Notes under the pieces: model-generated | The model's database searches: none | Seen by the model: the letters and a program-made list of their open reading frames with translations, nothing else | What the model was told of the DNA's origin: nothing | Assembly (NCBI RefSeq): GCF_000471905.2 | Contig: NW_006495778.1 | Location: 707,022 to 771,021, forward strand | Direction: 5' to 3' | DNA from: Amborella trichopoda | Lineage: Eukaryota > Streptophyta > Magnoliopsida > Amborellales > Amborellaceae | DNA length: 64,000 nucleotides | Program-made: the position numbers and the translations under genes | Shown here: positions 57,701 to 63,700 of the stretch, in pieces | How the letters are laid out: each line of letters begins with the position of its first letter | Numbering within the stretch: position 1 is the first letter of the stretch

Positions 57701-59171
57701 TTGGCAGACTGAATTGAAAGTTTTATGGGTCATGAACATGAGCATGGAGCTGGAACAGGAAATTATAAATCTCTTGTTTATTGGATTTGAAAGGATAGAA
57801 AATGTAGAGTTGATGCCATTGACTTAGGGGCAAGTCATATAGTTGATAAATAACTGTTCCAAACGAAAGAATATAGAGCATTTTTGAAGTGATAGGGGTC
57901 ATTTATAAATTATGAAGTTATATTATGAATACTCAAGCCTTGTATAGCTAGGAATTCTTAGTTGTTGCAAGTTTCCAATGTGATGCAGCCCAGAATACTG
58001 CTCTCGAGTATTTAGATAAGAGAGACGAGCTTAAAGTTTACAAGAGGAACCGCAGAAAATCAAAATAGTCATTGAATCTATTCTTGAATGTCTTTTATTT
58101 ATTTCTTGAGTCATTTTATTTACTTAGGGGCATAAGTGGTAATTTCTAGAGTCTTTTATGTCTTTTTAGTCACTTAAAGTCTTTTATAATAAATGGCCCG
58201 GATTAGGTTAGTTGGATGGCCATGATTAAGTCTTATTTATGGTTTTCTTGTATGAGAGATGTACTCAAGCATAATGAAGCATCGTGCTATGGATTTTTTT
58301 CAAAACCCTGGAGCAGCAAGTGCTTCTTTTGTCTTTGATTTTTGGACCTTTTTTTAATTTTGGATTTTCCCTATCTTCTTCTTTGCTAACCTTAGCTCCA
58401 AGCTACTAGGTTTGCGTCACAAAGGGTGTGAGGAAAAGGTTTGCATGTTTTCATTGCAGCCTGCTCTAATTCATTGATTATTATTCATTTGTTTTCACTG
58501 TAGTTCTGAGTGAGGGAAGTTGAATGGTTCATATTATTCATTTTTAAATTTTCAAATAAGGTCAATGATTAAGATTGATTTTATTGTGTGTATGGGTCCT
58601 ATTTTTATGGTTAATTCATTGGCAGCTCACATACTGGGATTGTTGATCTTAAATAACAAATGTATATAAGCAAACTCCATATTTCTTTGGCAAGCTTTCC
58701 CATACTTGATGTTTTTTGTTGTATTCTTATATGATTTTGTAAATAAAAACTTGGTTTGATTGTCTGACTTCTTTGGAGTCCCGTATTTGCAGCCGCTTGT
58801 ATCTGGTGCTGCCCTAGGATTGGAGGGGCAGGTATGCATTTCAGCACTTGCCAATTATTATTGTACATGTGATAATTGACTTAAAGAGGAAACAAAGTTC
58901 TTTTTATACTATTGAGTATCTAAAGACTTCTTTGAGAATCTACTATAAGCTTAAAACTATTTCATTATCATTTGTTTGAAATGCTTGTAAATGAGTTTTA
59001 GTTTCCCAGGATGTTAATTTACTTGCTTTTTTTATCTCTTCATGAGTTTTACTCCTTGACAGCTAACAGTTTACCATCATAAAGGAGGACCATGCTATAG
59101 ATGTTTATTTCCTTCACCACCTCCTCAAGCAGCATGCCAAAATTGTTCTGACAGTGGAGTTCTTGGAGTTG
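20551..59171 (+). CDS. CNX5: CNX5/MOCS3: molybdopterin-synthase and Urm1 activating enzyme, exons 1-8 (3' part outside window)
   Basis: This gene encodes a UBA4/MOCS3-family E1-like enzyme. The family adenylates the C-terminal glycine of small sulfur carriers (MOCS2A/CNX7 and Urm1) and then transfers sulfur to them from its rhodanese domain, for molybdenum cofactor synthesis and tRNA thiolation in the cytosol. The joined exons (20551-20818, 21257-21349, 24815-24870, 38678-38742, 38877-38951, 39180-39258, 58793-58831, 59063-59171) give 261 codons plus one base without a stop. Residues about 13-42 form a coiled coil. The nucleotide loop [10 protein letters not shown] is at 101-110, [15 protein letters not shown] at 125-139 and DATDN at 192-196. 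The zinc pair is C236/C239, and C253 aligns with the catalytic cysteine (C239 of human MOCS3). The second zinc pair and the rhodanese domain are missing because the gene continues past the window. All borders are GT/AG. Confidence 0.95.
21257..21349 (+). CDS. CNX5: CNX5 exon 2
   Basis: Acceptor CTATACAG|GGCAG and donor GGTGTTG|GTAAGA. Encodes [20 protein letters not shown] and onward to LYLAACGV, the ATP-binding glycine loop of the E1-like domain. Phase is 1 at both ends, matching exons 1 and 3. Confidence 0.93.
21593..22097. mobile_element. Non-autonomous hAT-type element with 8-bp target duplication
   Basis: The 505-bp element is flanked by TTGGCATC at 21585-21592 and 22098-22105. The termini are weakly inverted: CGGATTTTTAAAACTCGG on the left against CAGTGTTAAAAAAATTGAC as the reverse complement of the right. 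Subterminal DNA is rich in ACTCGG/CGAGTAACTCG repeats in both orientations, typical of hAT subterminal binding sites. It sits in CNX5 intron 2 and carries no transposase. Confidence 0.75.
21713..21930. other. Two inverted tRNA-like box A/B modules
   Basis: Forward module: TGGTTTACTGG (21722-21732) followed 43 bp later by GAGTTCGAATC (21765-21775). Reverse module: read on the minus strand, CTGGTTAGTGCACC (about 21921-21908) precedes GACCTCGATTCCTGG (21875-21861). Spacings fit RNA polymerase III internal promoters. Neither folds into an obviously complete tRNA, so I read them as tRNA-derived (SINE-like) pieces inside the hAT element. Confidence 0.4.
22918..23130 (-). mobile_element. Possible short LINE 3' fragment
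   Basis: A minus-strand frame lies next to a poly-T run (about 22911-22919), which would be the A-tail of a minus-strand retroposed copy. The protein contains [21 protein letters not shown] do not recognise a conserved motif with confidence. The class is inferred mainly from the frame plus tail arrangement. Confidence 0.3.
23436..24612. mobile_element. Possible hAT-like element with GGCCTGG-rich ends
   Basis: Both ends are unusually GC-rich and repeat CAGGC(T/C)TGGCC/GGCCCAGGCTG words in both orientations. The left end is 23436-23670 (AGGCTGCAGCCTGGGC, GGCCCGGCCTGAGCCTGGGC) and the right end is 24410-24600 (GGCCGGGCCTGGCC, CTTGGCCCGAGCAC). The middle is AT-rich. This organisation is common in plant hAT non-autonomous elements, but I could not define target duplications. 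Confidence 0.45.
24815..24870 (+). CDS. CNX5: CNX5 exon 3
   Basis: A 56-nt exon with acceptor TTTTATAG|GTTGC and donor CGACAG|GTACTT. Encodes [18 protein letters not shown], the E1 motif with the conserved acidic and Asn/Arg residues that contact ATP. It is flanked by a 3.5 kb and a 13.8 kb intron, so an annotation pipeline could easily miss it. Confidence 0.93.
24875..26440. other. CNX5 intron 3, left unclassified part
   Basis: Ordinary AT-rich intron sequence with an (ATT)n microsatellite at about 25919-25942. No recognisable element or protein. Confidence 0.5.
26441..27320. mobile_element. MULE-like element with long terminal inverted repeats
   Basis: The left 110-190 bp (AGGAAAAATAATGTAAATATCC ... 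GTTATTACACATATGT ... TTTTTGAACTTCATAACA) is closely matched by the reverse complement of the right end (AGGGAAAATTATGTAAATATCC ... GTTATTATACATATGTCC ... TTTTTGAACTTCATAACA). Long TIRs and an 880-bp size fit a Mutator-like MITE. The interior contains two diverged copies of a phrase like AA(A/T)AT(T)ATTGAAGATCC(C/A)GCAT followed by AGCTGGTAA. A clear 9-bp target duplication was not found. Confidence 0.7.
27370..27880 (-). mobile_element. Ty1/Copia RNase H relic
   Basis: Minus-strand translation, with several frame changes, gives [10 protein letters not shown], then [14 protein letters not shown] and near the left end [14 protein letters not shown]. These correspond in order to the DADWAGD, TSGYCVFLG-NLVSW and ADIFTKAL motifs of the Copia RNase H and polyprotein C-terminus. 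Many stops are present. Confidence 0.65.
27920..28085. repeat. GGGATCT(C/T)GCTCCC repeat, left copy
   Basis: Contains GGGATCTCGCTCCCAAATAA then GGGGATCACGTTCCCTTTC. The same order recurs at 29785-29840 as GGGATCTTGCTCCCATAAAC, GGATCTTGTTCCCTCTC. The two are direct repeats about 1.75 kb apart and may be subterminal sequence of one element. Confidence 0.45.
28186..28665 (+). repeat. (CT)n and (CA)n microsatellite cluster
   Basis: A CT run near 28196-28216 precedes a direct repeat of AAGTGGCAAGTTTTATAA(C/T)AGAGC (about 28226 and 28268). At 28450-28655 there are alternating CACACACA and CTCTCTCT tracts in about 30-bp units. The apparent open frames are low-complexity artefacts. Confidence 0.75.
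29030..29560. repeat. Degenerate tandem repeat, three to four units
   Basis: Units carry ATTTATTTAA(T/C)TA(G/A)A, AT(T)GGATTTTGGA..ATGGACCA.AGGC/GAC and ATCAAGTA(T/G)CATGTA. They repeat near 29129, 29264 and 29421 with spacing of about 135-157 bp. Confidence 0.55.
29785..29900. repeat. GGGATCTTGCTCCC repeat, right copy
   Basis: Direct repeat partner of 27920-28085, followed by a GC-rich inverted phrase GGGCGGTTCGGCGATTCCCG (about 29880-29900). The 28665-29030 interval between the copies holds nothing I recognise. Confidence 0.4.
29975..30350 (+). mobile_element. RTE-type LINE, 3' terminal fragment
   Basis: The frame at 29991-30287 contains [16 protein letters not shown], then [15 protein letters not shown] and [19 protein letters not shown]. 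This is the characteristic C-terminal end of plant RTE elements (KMRE-RLRWFGHVQ ... PVRRC ... GRGRPKKTW-EVIRKD). It is followed by CCCCAAATAGTTGGGATAAG, GGCTTTGATGGTGATGATGA, the TGA-type simple-repeat tail of RTE instead of poly-A. The 5' part is missing. Confidence 0.85.
30729..31114 (+). mobile_element. 5' LTR of a Copia element (386 bp)
   Basis: Starts TGTAGTGACC(G)TTAT and ends CTTAACA directly before the primer-binding site TGGTATCAGAGC. It matches the split 3' LTR at 33177-33438 plus 36112-36192, for example CATTAAAGAAACCTG and AAAAAAAGACATCTA(T/C)ATTT. A short direct repeat TTTACCTTTCCTCGATTAT (30650, 30706) lies just outside. Confidence 0.85.
31115..31126 (+). other. Copia primer-binding site
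   Basis: TGGTATCAGAGC is complementary to the 3' end of initiator tRNA-Met, the usual minus-strand primer for plant Copia. It abuts the LTR with no spacer. Confidence 0.85.
31585..33176 (+). pseudogene. Copia reverse transcriptase/RNase H relic
   Basis: 31585-31908 encodes [20 protein letters not shown] and [19 protein letters not shown], the N-terminus of Copia reverse transcriptase. Next come [18 protein letters not shown] and [12 protein letters not shown] in a shifted frame. Near 32930-33160 follow [20 protein letters not shown], a LADIFTK-like region, and [11 protein letters not shown] just before the polypurine tract GAGGGGGAG (about 33169). Gag, protease and integrase are absent: only about 2 kb separates the LTRs. 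Multiple stops make it dead. Confidence 0.85.
33177..33438 (+). mobile_element. Copia 3' LTR, left piece
   Basis: Begins TGTGGTGACTGTTATG right after the polypurine tract and follows the 5' LTR until CCATGATTT, where it is broken by an insertion at 33438. The continuation resumes at 36112. Confidence 0.85.
33439..34367. repeat. Head-to-head LTR palindrome, arms of about 440 bp
   Basis: The reverse complement of 33439-33885 aligns with 33912-34367 nearly end to end. Shared landmarks include ACTATTCACAGGGG, GTCATTACAAAATTTAA/GTCATTACGAAATTTAA, GTCAATTGTATGGACAAATA, ATGGGCTGGAGAGG and TTGTGTCAAGGTG. The plus arm starts TGTATATTGTAG, ends TTGCATCA and is followed by TGGTATCAGTG (34371). The centre contains T-run and GTTCTTATG sequence. 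Confidence 0.85.
34371..34940 (+). pseudogene. Gypsy gag 5' fragment
   Basis: Primer-binding site TGGTATCAGTG at 34371 is followed by a frame containing [20 protein letters not shown] and, with a frame change, [20 protein letters not shown]. This order (a MER-repeat N-terminus followed by a W-rich segment) resembles plant Gypsy gag starts. The coding region stops at a nested LINE fragment and never resumes. Confidence 0.55.
34944..35346 (-). mobile_element. Truncated L1-type LINE insertion (RNase H end)
   Basis: The minus frame 35346-35020 contains [40 protein letters not shown] and [12 protein letters not shown]. These match the RVT_3 RNase H end (E-D/S-x-L-V, H-V-x-R-E-x-N-x-x-A-D-x-L-A-K) of plant LINEs. 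On the plus strand the copy starts with a T-run (about 34946-34955), the complement of its poly-A tail. Confidence 0.75.
35600..36106 (+). mobile_element. Gypsy 3' internal end and 3' LTR
   Basis: CTCGAGGATGAGTTTTCTCC and GGGAGAATAATGG (about 35607-35645) are the usual 3' end of plant Gypsy internal regions. The LTR begins TGTATATTGTAG at 35691, carries repeated TACTGTTCAC-type words at 35790-35860, and ends TCCCTGCATCA at 36106. It agrees with the 33912 LTR at its start and end but differs strongly in the middle. Confidence 0.7.
36112..36192 (+). mobile_element. Copia 3' LTR, right piece
   Basis: AAAAAAAAGACATCTACATT, TACTTTATCTTATG and TTGAATATT match the last 80 bp of the 5' LTR (31030-31114). 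The element ends near CTTAAC, followed by TGGGG; the 5' end is preceded by TGGGA, a near-identical 5-bp target duplication. Confidence 0.75.
36309..36656 (-). mobile_element. Copia gag relic, minus strand
   Basis: A 115-codon minus frame contains [20 protein letters not shown] and [13 protein letters not shown]. This is similar to the central gag region W-x-L-x-x-x-Y-S-x-x-S-N-A-R-V-Y-E-L of Copia (UBN2). The relic at 27370-27880 has the same orientation and would be the 3' end of such an element, so both may come from one copy later split by nested insertions. Confidence 0.55.
36660..38677. other. CNX5 intron 3, right unclassified part
   Basis: No clear protein. Around 37680-37810 there are words such as TGCCAGCTAGCATGCC and TAGCTTGCATAGG resembling small palindromes. 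The last few hundred bases before exon 4 look like ordinary intron. Confidence 0.4.
38678..38742 (+). CDS. CNX5: CNX5 exon 4
   Basis: Acceptor TGTATTTCAG|ATC and donor CATGG|GTATGC. Encodes [20 protein letters not shown], the conserved RQ-IIH-E-x-x-I-G-x-x-K-V-x-S-A region of the E1 fold. Enters in phase 0 and leaves in phase 2. Confidence 0.93.
38877..38951 (+). CDS. CNX5: CNX5 exon 5
   Basis: Acceptor GATTGCAG|GATT and donor AGCAA|GTATCC. Encodes [20 protein letters not shown] and IVSK. Intron 4 before it is only 134 bp. Phase 2 at both ends. Confidence 0.93.
39180..39258 (+). CDS. CNX5: CNX5 exon 6
   Basis: Acceptor TATTGCAAG|ATATG and donor GGGAAAA|GTAAGT. Encodes [20 protein letters not shown] and CVVLGK, with the DATDN motif and the following R needed for adenylate chemistry. 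It ends in phase 0 before the 19.5 kb intron 6. Confidence 0.93.
39590..41375 (-). mobile_element. Gypsy relic with repeated LTR pieces, minus strand
   Basis: Four staggered LTR pieces (about 39720-40050, 40097-40345, 40870-40975, 41050-41370) share CTTATTTATATTTTATT, TTTGTAATGACATTTTTACC, CTAAACAACTCCTAAATCCT and ATTCTAGAAAATA. Next to the first two, on the minus strand, CTCAAGGA(T/C)GAG(C/T)TTGTCCA is the usual 3' internal end, and 40376-40840 is internal DNA. The minus frame 40587-40835 ([14 protein letters not shown] at its end) may be polyprotein-related. The family resembles the LTRs at 33439-36106. Confidence 0.6.
39661..39706 (+). repeat. (TC)n microsatellite
   Basis: About 23 uninterrupted TC dinucleotides just inside the Gypsy relic border. 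Confidence 0.9.
41376..42150. other. Unclassified DNA left of the hAT insertion
   Basis: The plus frame 41789-42046 ([24 protein letters not shown]) may be transposon-derived, since VFLGYS recalls the Copia integrase C-terminal phrase, but one phrase is not enough to assign it. The sequence is interrupted by the hAT element and continues at 45463. Confidence 0.3.
42151..45462 (-). mobile_element. hAT transposon with perfect 8-bp target duplication
   Basis: The 3296-bp element (42159-45454) is flanked by CTTACATG at 42151-42158 and 45455-45462. The terminal inverted repeat is CAGTGTTTCAAAAAGCG on the left and CAATGTTCCAAAAAGCG as the reverse complement of the right. Both subterminal regions are dense in CTAGGCGG/GCCGCCC words, the expected transposase-binding repeats of this hAT type. 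It encodes a decayed hAT transposase on the minus strand. It sits in CNX5 intron 6. Confidence 0.92.
42480..44934 (-). pseudogene. hAT transposase (BED, DUF659, hATC), broken
   Basis: Reading on the minus strand, an ATG at 44934-44932 starts a BED-like region ([14 protein letters not shown], with CDNDT and [11 protein letters not shown]). Next come a basic linker (44479-44288) and DUF659 at 44316-43651 ([51 protein letters not shown]). The middle region follows at 43614-43108 ([12 protein letters not shown]). Near 42990-42940 is [15 protein letters not shown], the hATC dimerisation motif, then after a plausible intron IHTKRRNRL...[10 protein letters not shown]. In-frame stops (for example after FQVL and FTLDD) and a frameshift before hATC mean no full protein is made. 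Excision would need a transposase in trans. Confidence 0.9.
45463..46740. other. Unclassified DNA right of the hAT insertion
   Basis: Continues the sequence broken at 42150. Several plus frames of 60-108 codons exist (46319-46629: [20 protein letters not shown]) without a motif I recognise. T-runs lie at 45730-45754 and 45870-45880. Confidence 0.3.
46741..48310 (+). mobile_element. Copia relic: LTR end, PBS and gag
   Basis: A primer-binding site TGGTATCAGAGTAGG (46907-46921) follows a pyrimidine-rich LTR end. From about 47570 a broken frame reads LTNYLEWS, then [60 protein letters not shown] and finally the zinc knuckle start [11 protein letters not shown]. This is the classic retrotransposon gag (UBN2/gag-polypeptide) order. 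Stops interrupt it, and the zinc knuckle lacks its His and last Cys. No protease or polymerase follows. Confidence 0.8.
48311..48745. other. Degraded Copia downstream DNA
   Basis: No further domain is recognisable. It probably continues the gag-bearing element into decayed sequence. Confidence 0.35.
48746..48960. mobile_element. Orphan hAT terminus
   Basis: Starts CAATGTTCCAAAAAATG, matching the right-end inverted repeat of the hAT element at 42159-45454. It is followed by CCTAGGCAGCTGCCTAGG and GGCTTGCTAGGCGTTGGGTC, the same subterminal vocabulary. The opposite end was not found, so this is a fragment or a strongly rearranged copy. Confidence 0.6.
48961..50250. other. Unclassified DNA, intron 6
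   Basis: 49314-49345 carries the end of the same MITE family as 20111-20319. The rest (49400-49980) is GC-balanced with phrases like AGTCCCTTGGCTTACTACCC and resembles an LTR in style, but no pair or PBS was found. Confidence 0.35.
50251..51112. mobile_element. Non-autonomous hAT-like element with ACCGGTT ends
   Basis: The ends CAAAGTTATTAAACCGG and, as reverse complement, CAGTGTTATCAAGAGTGG are related. Both flanks repeat ACCGGT/GAACTGGTT/CCGGTTGAAC words, and the middle is strongly AT-rich. The element at 55513-56031 has the same layout. The target duplication is degraded (GTTTTTAA against GTTTGGGA). Confidence 0.6.
51113..51339. other. Short spacer with (TA)n and T-run
   Basis: Contains (AT)n at about 51200-51219 and a T-run. 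No gene seen. Confidence 0.5.
51340..52192 (+). mobile_element. 5' LTR of a Copia element
   Basis: Collinear with the solo LTR at 12740-13602. It contains TATATAAAGAGG (about 51601), a (CT)n tract (51645-51674), GGTGGCATGCACC and the terminal AAGAAGAAATTTTTTGAATT. Eight bases after the presumed end comes the primer-binding site TGGTACCAGAGC (52201-52212). The 5' border is approximate. Confidence 0.7.
52829..55512. mobile_element. Unclassified 2.7 kb insertion in the Copia gag
   Basis: It interrupts gag after the segment ending PELK. The content has no recognisable protein: short frames only, a TAGGGTTAGGGTTT phrase at about 54626, and GC-balanced DNA at 55000-55500. It probably represents a non-coding LTR or large retrotransposon derivative. 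Ends are not defined. Confidence 0.4.
55513..56031. mobile_element. Non-autonomous hAT element, CTCTGAAC target duplication
   Basis: The 519-bp element is bordered by CTCTGAAC at 55505-55512 and 56032-56039. Terminal repeats are CCATGTTGGAAAACCGATC and CACTATTTGCAAAATCGAAC (reverse complement of the right). Subterminal ACCGGTT/GGCCGGTT words lie on both sides of an AT-rich core. It is the best-preserved copy of the family also seen at 50251-51112. Confidence 0.85.
57421..58792. other. Degraded retroelement DNA and intron 6 end
   Basis: 57780-58000 may contain a protease-like phrase ([10 protein letters not shown]). 58080-58440 has LTR-like character (T-rich, CTTAGGGGCATAAGTGGTAA) without a partner. 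The last 200 bases before 58793 are normal intron with a branch and pyrimidine region. Confidence 0.35.
58793..58831 (+). CDS. CNX5: CNX5 exon 7 (39-nt micro-exon)
   Basis: Acceptor GTATTTGCAG|CCG and donor GGGGCAG|GTATGC. Encodes [13 protein letters not shown], a conserved strand and turn of the E1 domain directly after VVLGK. In phase 0 at both ends. It follows a 19.5 kb intron. Confidence 0.93.
59063..59171 (+). CDS. CNX5: CNX5 exon 8
   Basis: Acceptor CCTTGACAG|CTAAC and donor GGAGTTG|GTAATT. Encodes [17 protein letters not shown], a Pro-rich turn and [13 protein letters not shown]236 and C239 are the first zinc-binding pair. C253, 17 residues after C236, aligns with the catalytic cysteine. 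Ends in phase 1, and the next exon is outside the window. Confidence 0.93.
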
Positions 59172-60310
59172 GTAATTCCTTATTTTGGCAAGAGCTTGTC
59201 ATGCTAAATGATTTATGAGCTCTTTTACCAATGTGCTCTAAGACAAGCAAATTATTGGCGCAGAAAAATTTAATTAGAGAACTTGTGTACTTTGGACTGT
59301 TAATTCTGATTATTAGAAATCCGTGTAGAAAAACTTTTAGTTCATGATGCATTAAATGTCAGATGGTTTCCGTGCCTCATGTCTATAACTTCTGGATGAC
59401 TGTAGGACTTGTCCTTTTTAGTATGATTTGACTGTTAGGGGGAAAAGGGAGGTTAATTTCTATCTATTTGTTCAAAATTTAGTTCTGGATCTATTTATTT
59501 AAAGAAAAAAGGTAATGTAATTCTATATCTAGGTGATAGGTTTTATTATCATGTTTCTGGCAGGTTTCTGTTCAAATGTGGAAATTTAATTTTCAGCAAA
59601 TTGATTTCTTGACTCATTGCCAAAATAAATTTCTTTAAAGTATTTGGTTAATAATCCCAGGATGACTTAAATTGAAAATTTTTAGGTTAACCAGGTTACT
59701 TTCATACTCCCTAGAGATCAAATGTAAAGGACTAAAGGATCCTGCTCTTCCTTTCCTTGAAAGCTCACTCTAATCTCATAAGGACCACATTAAAGTGTGA
59801 GATCATATGTACATGTAAATATGAGGACTCATTATCCATGCTTAGTTTTTATATTGCAAGGTACCAAACATGCTTGTTGAATGTTCAATATGAATACAAA
59901 TAATGTTTTCCTTTTATTGTTTTATTTTTAGCTTTCGAGAAAACATCTGCTCATGTGCGCATCAGTTATTTGAAAAGACTCCTTTGGTAAAACCAATTAT
60001 GATATAGCTCCAACAAAAACCAAAGTGTTACAATGCACATTCAAATGAAATTTAAAATTCAGCATGCTAATGACTTGTGCAAATTTTTTTGTGCATGTGC
60101 ATGTGCATGTATCCTTAGTATGCAATCGTTAAAATAAATCATGATCTCATTTGACAAAGCAAATCGAGCATACATGATAGTAAATATGAGGTAAAATTCA
60201 CTTTGCAGATAATACGAACCCTACAAGATTTTACCCTATTTATTTTTCTTATGTAAGGCTCAAATTAAAATTAGGGCTTTAGATGTCTGATATAGAACTG
60301 TATTAATTGT
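59172..60310. other. CNX5 intron 8, unclassified part
   Basis: AT-rich intron DNA with a (GTGCAT)n-like run at about 60091-60110. No gene or clear element. Confidence 0.5.
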
Positions 60311-60317
60311 TTGAATA

Positions 60318-60720
60318 TGATAATGTTTTGTTGGTACGTGTGTGGCCATGGGGCCTCACATGTGCCACATATTTCTTTTTTACTCTAATCAATGTTTTTC
60401 CTTAAAATACTATGTATTAATTAGTGTTTGGTCTTTTAGAGAGAGAAAATCCTTTTTTCAACAAATAGTGGATAACTCCCTATCTCCTAGTATTGAGGAC
60501 CACTTCTCACAGATTCCAGGATCCAAAGTTGAAAGTTGGAGAACAGCCTCCTCCCATCCCTCTATAAGTTAGGGTTTCATGGTCATGGGGAGACACAGAG
60601 AAACAAAAGCTATTATCAATCGTTCTGGAAAAGCCATGGCTCTTTGCGATTTACAATCCAACGGCGCTCTCTATCAATACCTGGGATTTTTGGCAGATTC
60701 TCCCCGTTGAAGTTCAACTT
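60318..60720 (+). mobile_element. Probable 5' LTR of a Copia element
   Basis: Inferred from the primer-binding site TGGTATCAAAGC at 60721-60732, where an LTR must end just before. A plausible TG start is at about 60319 (TGATAATGTTTTG). The matching 3' LTR would be beyond the window. Confidence 0.5.
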
Positions 60721-63700
60721 TGGTATCAAAGCTGAAATTTGCCAACATGCTGTTGAGATTTCCCACTCTCTATTTTATGCTCCTTGCAATCGCCCAAATC
60801 GTCACTTCTCTCTCTAACCATCTACTGCCGTCACTTCTCTCTCTAACCATATGTTGAAATTGACACTCTCTCTCACTACCGATGTAAACAAAATTTATGT
60901 GGATCTTATATTAGGCAAGAGGCAAGAGGGGCAAAGTGACATAAATTCACTGCATTACAATGAATTTCTATGAAAGGAGGATTTCTTCTTTGTCCATCAC
61001 CGTTAAGGGATTTTCTCTTCTAGGGCTGCAAGCGCATCAACGTTTTCCACTATTAAGAACCCGGTGGTGTGTAGCTAGTCTCACGCGTTCTCCTCCCTCA
61101 GCTCTATAACCAATCCCATCAAGGCCTTCGGCTAAGTGGTTTCGGCCAACTCCTGACATGGAGAGGGCACATCTGACCAAGCGCACCTGACTATCATACA
61201 TCAAATTTGTTCGTACGTATGTTATCTCAATGCATCATTTTTTTTTCCTCTTTACCTAATATTAATTGTTTTTGTGCAAAAACAATTTTGTTAATCTCAT
61301 TCATCCATAAAATGCTGCTGTAATTTGAGAGAGAGAGATAGGGCTATAGCTGAAATTTTAGAGAGACAAAAAAACACATAATTGCTGCTAAAAATAAGTG
61401 CATAAAAAAAAGCCAGGTTCTATTTCCTCAACATATTAGTCTGATTTATAGATTTATCAATTTATTTATTTTATCTTGCATGCTTGGTTGGTAGTTGAGG
61501 GATATTTCTTTTATGGATATTTTATTTACATCATAATCTTTCCTTACTTTCATAATTTCCCTATGCTATGGTCTATTTTGAGTAGGTAAAATTTCATGCT
61601 CATGATTTTGTAAACTGATTTTCTTAATTGTGGTCCATATTTTGTTGAGAATAACAAATATTGTCTATTGTAAACAATTACATTAGACTCTCTCATATTG
61701 ATATAAATATTTTCTAACATCAGTCTTGCTACCTTTTGCTTCCTCTCTCTAGAATGTGAAGCTTTATAGTTCATGAACTTGTATAAAGTACTTTGCTGCC
61801 AAAATCTAGGCTCTTGCATCACACCAGTGTGCACATAAATTGTTCTAGAGAATTCTTCATTGAGGTTGCAGCCCATAAAGAGTCGGCAACCTATTGATTT
61901 GACTAGCAGATAATCCATTCTAAAACACAAAATTAATTTAATTTTTAGCTCCATTTGCCTATATTTTATACCTTTTAATTTTAAACACCTCTAAAACTTA
62001 AAATGGCATCTAGGCTTGTGATGGCATAACTCTCAAAACTTGAAAAACTCAACGGAACTAATTTTCCTATGTAGAATAGAAAAATTGGATACATTCTCTG
62101 CCAAGATAGGGTGGATTATGTTCTAGATACAAACCCACCACTTTTAGAGCCTAATGCCAATGATCAAGCCTGAAGGCGATTTGACAAATAGTTAGAAGAT
62201 GATAAAATAGCTAGGATTACTATGTTGAGTTTTTTGGAGGATGACTTAATTAAAGTTTTTGAAGACCACGCCATAGCCCGAAGTATGATGAGTGCCATAT
62301 CTGAAAAGTATGAGACCACTTCAGAGACCCATGTGCAATTATTATTAGAAAAGTATAAGTCTTGCAAAATGAAGGAATCAGACTCAGTGACCGAGCATGT
62401 CAACAAAATGACAGTGCTCGTAAATAACCTTGCTACGGCCTGGAATGCAGTCCCTGACCACATGCAAGTGTCCATTGTCCTTAACAGTCTCCGTCCATCT
62501 TGGGAGCTTGTTGTAATGGCATTGAACCACTTTGTACAAGGGATAATTTTGTTGAATCTTCCCATGCACCTCAGTATTGAAGCGGGGAGAAGAATAAGAA
62601 AGACGTCAAATGAGCTCCACTTTGCTCAAAAGTTCATCATCTCAAATTCCCAAGAAACCTTACAATAATCAGAACAATAACAATAATAGATATAAGGGAA
62701 ACGGGAAAAATTTAAAAAATCAAAGGAATAAGGTTGACAAGGCATGTTTTTATTGTAAAGAAGCTGGGCACTTCAAGTTTGATTGTCCTAAACTGAAAAA
62801 TAAAAATTGAAACTAGATAACAACAATGCTCGAAATAATAATTATCAAAATAAAAGAAAGGACTTCATCTGCGTGGTTCTAGAATCATTAGTTGCCGACC
62901 ATGATCTGAGGAATTGGTGGGTCAACTCAGCCCCTATTCGACATGTCTCGAGGACCAAGGATGTATTCACCGAGTTGAGGGAGATCGTAGCCGGTAACCA
63001 ACAGATTTATATGGGAAATGACACCAATTGTAATGTACTTGGTGTCAGTACTTTTAAGCTGTATCTACTTGGAGGTGCAAATCTTTTACTTATTGATACT
63101 TTGTATGTAGCCAATATGAGGCGTAGTTTGATTTCTGTTCCTAGGCTAGACGACAATAGTCATGAAATAAGGTTCTGGTCTGGTCGGGTAATCCGTGGTA
63201 AAAATTCTCGAGCATTGGTGTATGGCACTAAATTTGAACCAATTGAATATTAATAAAAATTCATCTTATTTTGGTTATATTGATGGTTCCTTTGATGTTT
63301 ATGTGTGTGTGAATGATTCATATTTATGGCGTTTAAGATTAGGAGATATAAATAAAGATAAAATGAACAAAAATGGTTAAAAGAGGTTTCCTCCCCAACT
63401 TAGGGGAGATTGTGTTCAAAACATGCGAGCCTTGTATTTCTAGTAAATGAATTAAGAAGCCTTTTCCTAAAGGAAAAAGGTATGCTGAGCTACGTAGTAT
63501 AATTTACTCTTATATATGTGGCCCATTAAATGTAAAAACACATAGAGTTATGGAATATTTCATGACATTTATAGATAATTATTTTTGTTATGGATATGTA
63601 TAATTAATTAGTAGAAAGTCTGATGCATTATAAACATTTAAAGAATATAAAACTGAGGTAGAAAACCAACTAGGGAGACATTAAAATTCTTAAAACATAT

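Noticed and set aside
58611..58868. Minus frames over CNX5 exon 7
   Set aside because: Shadow frames overlapping a verified exon.
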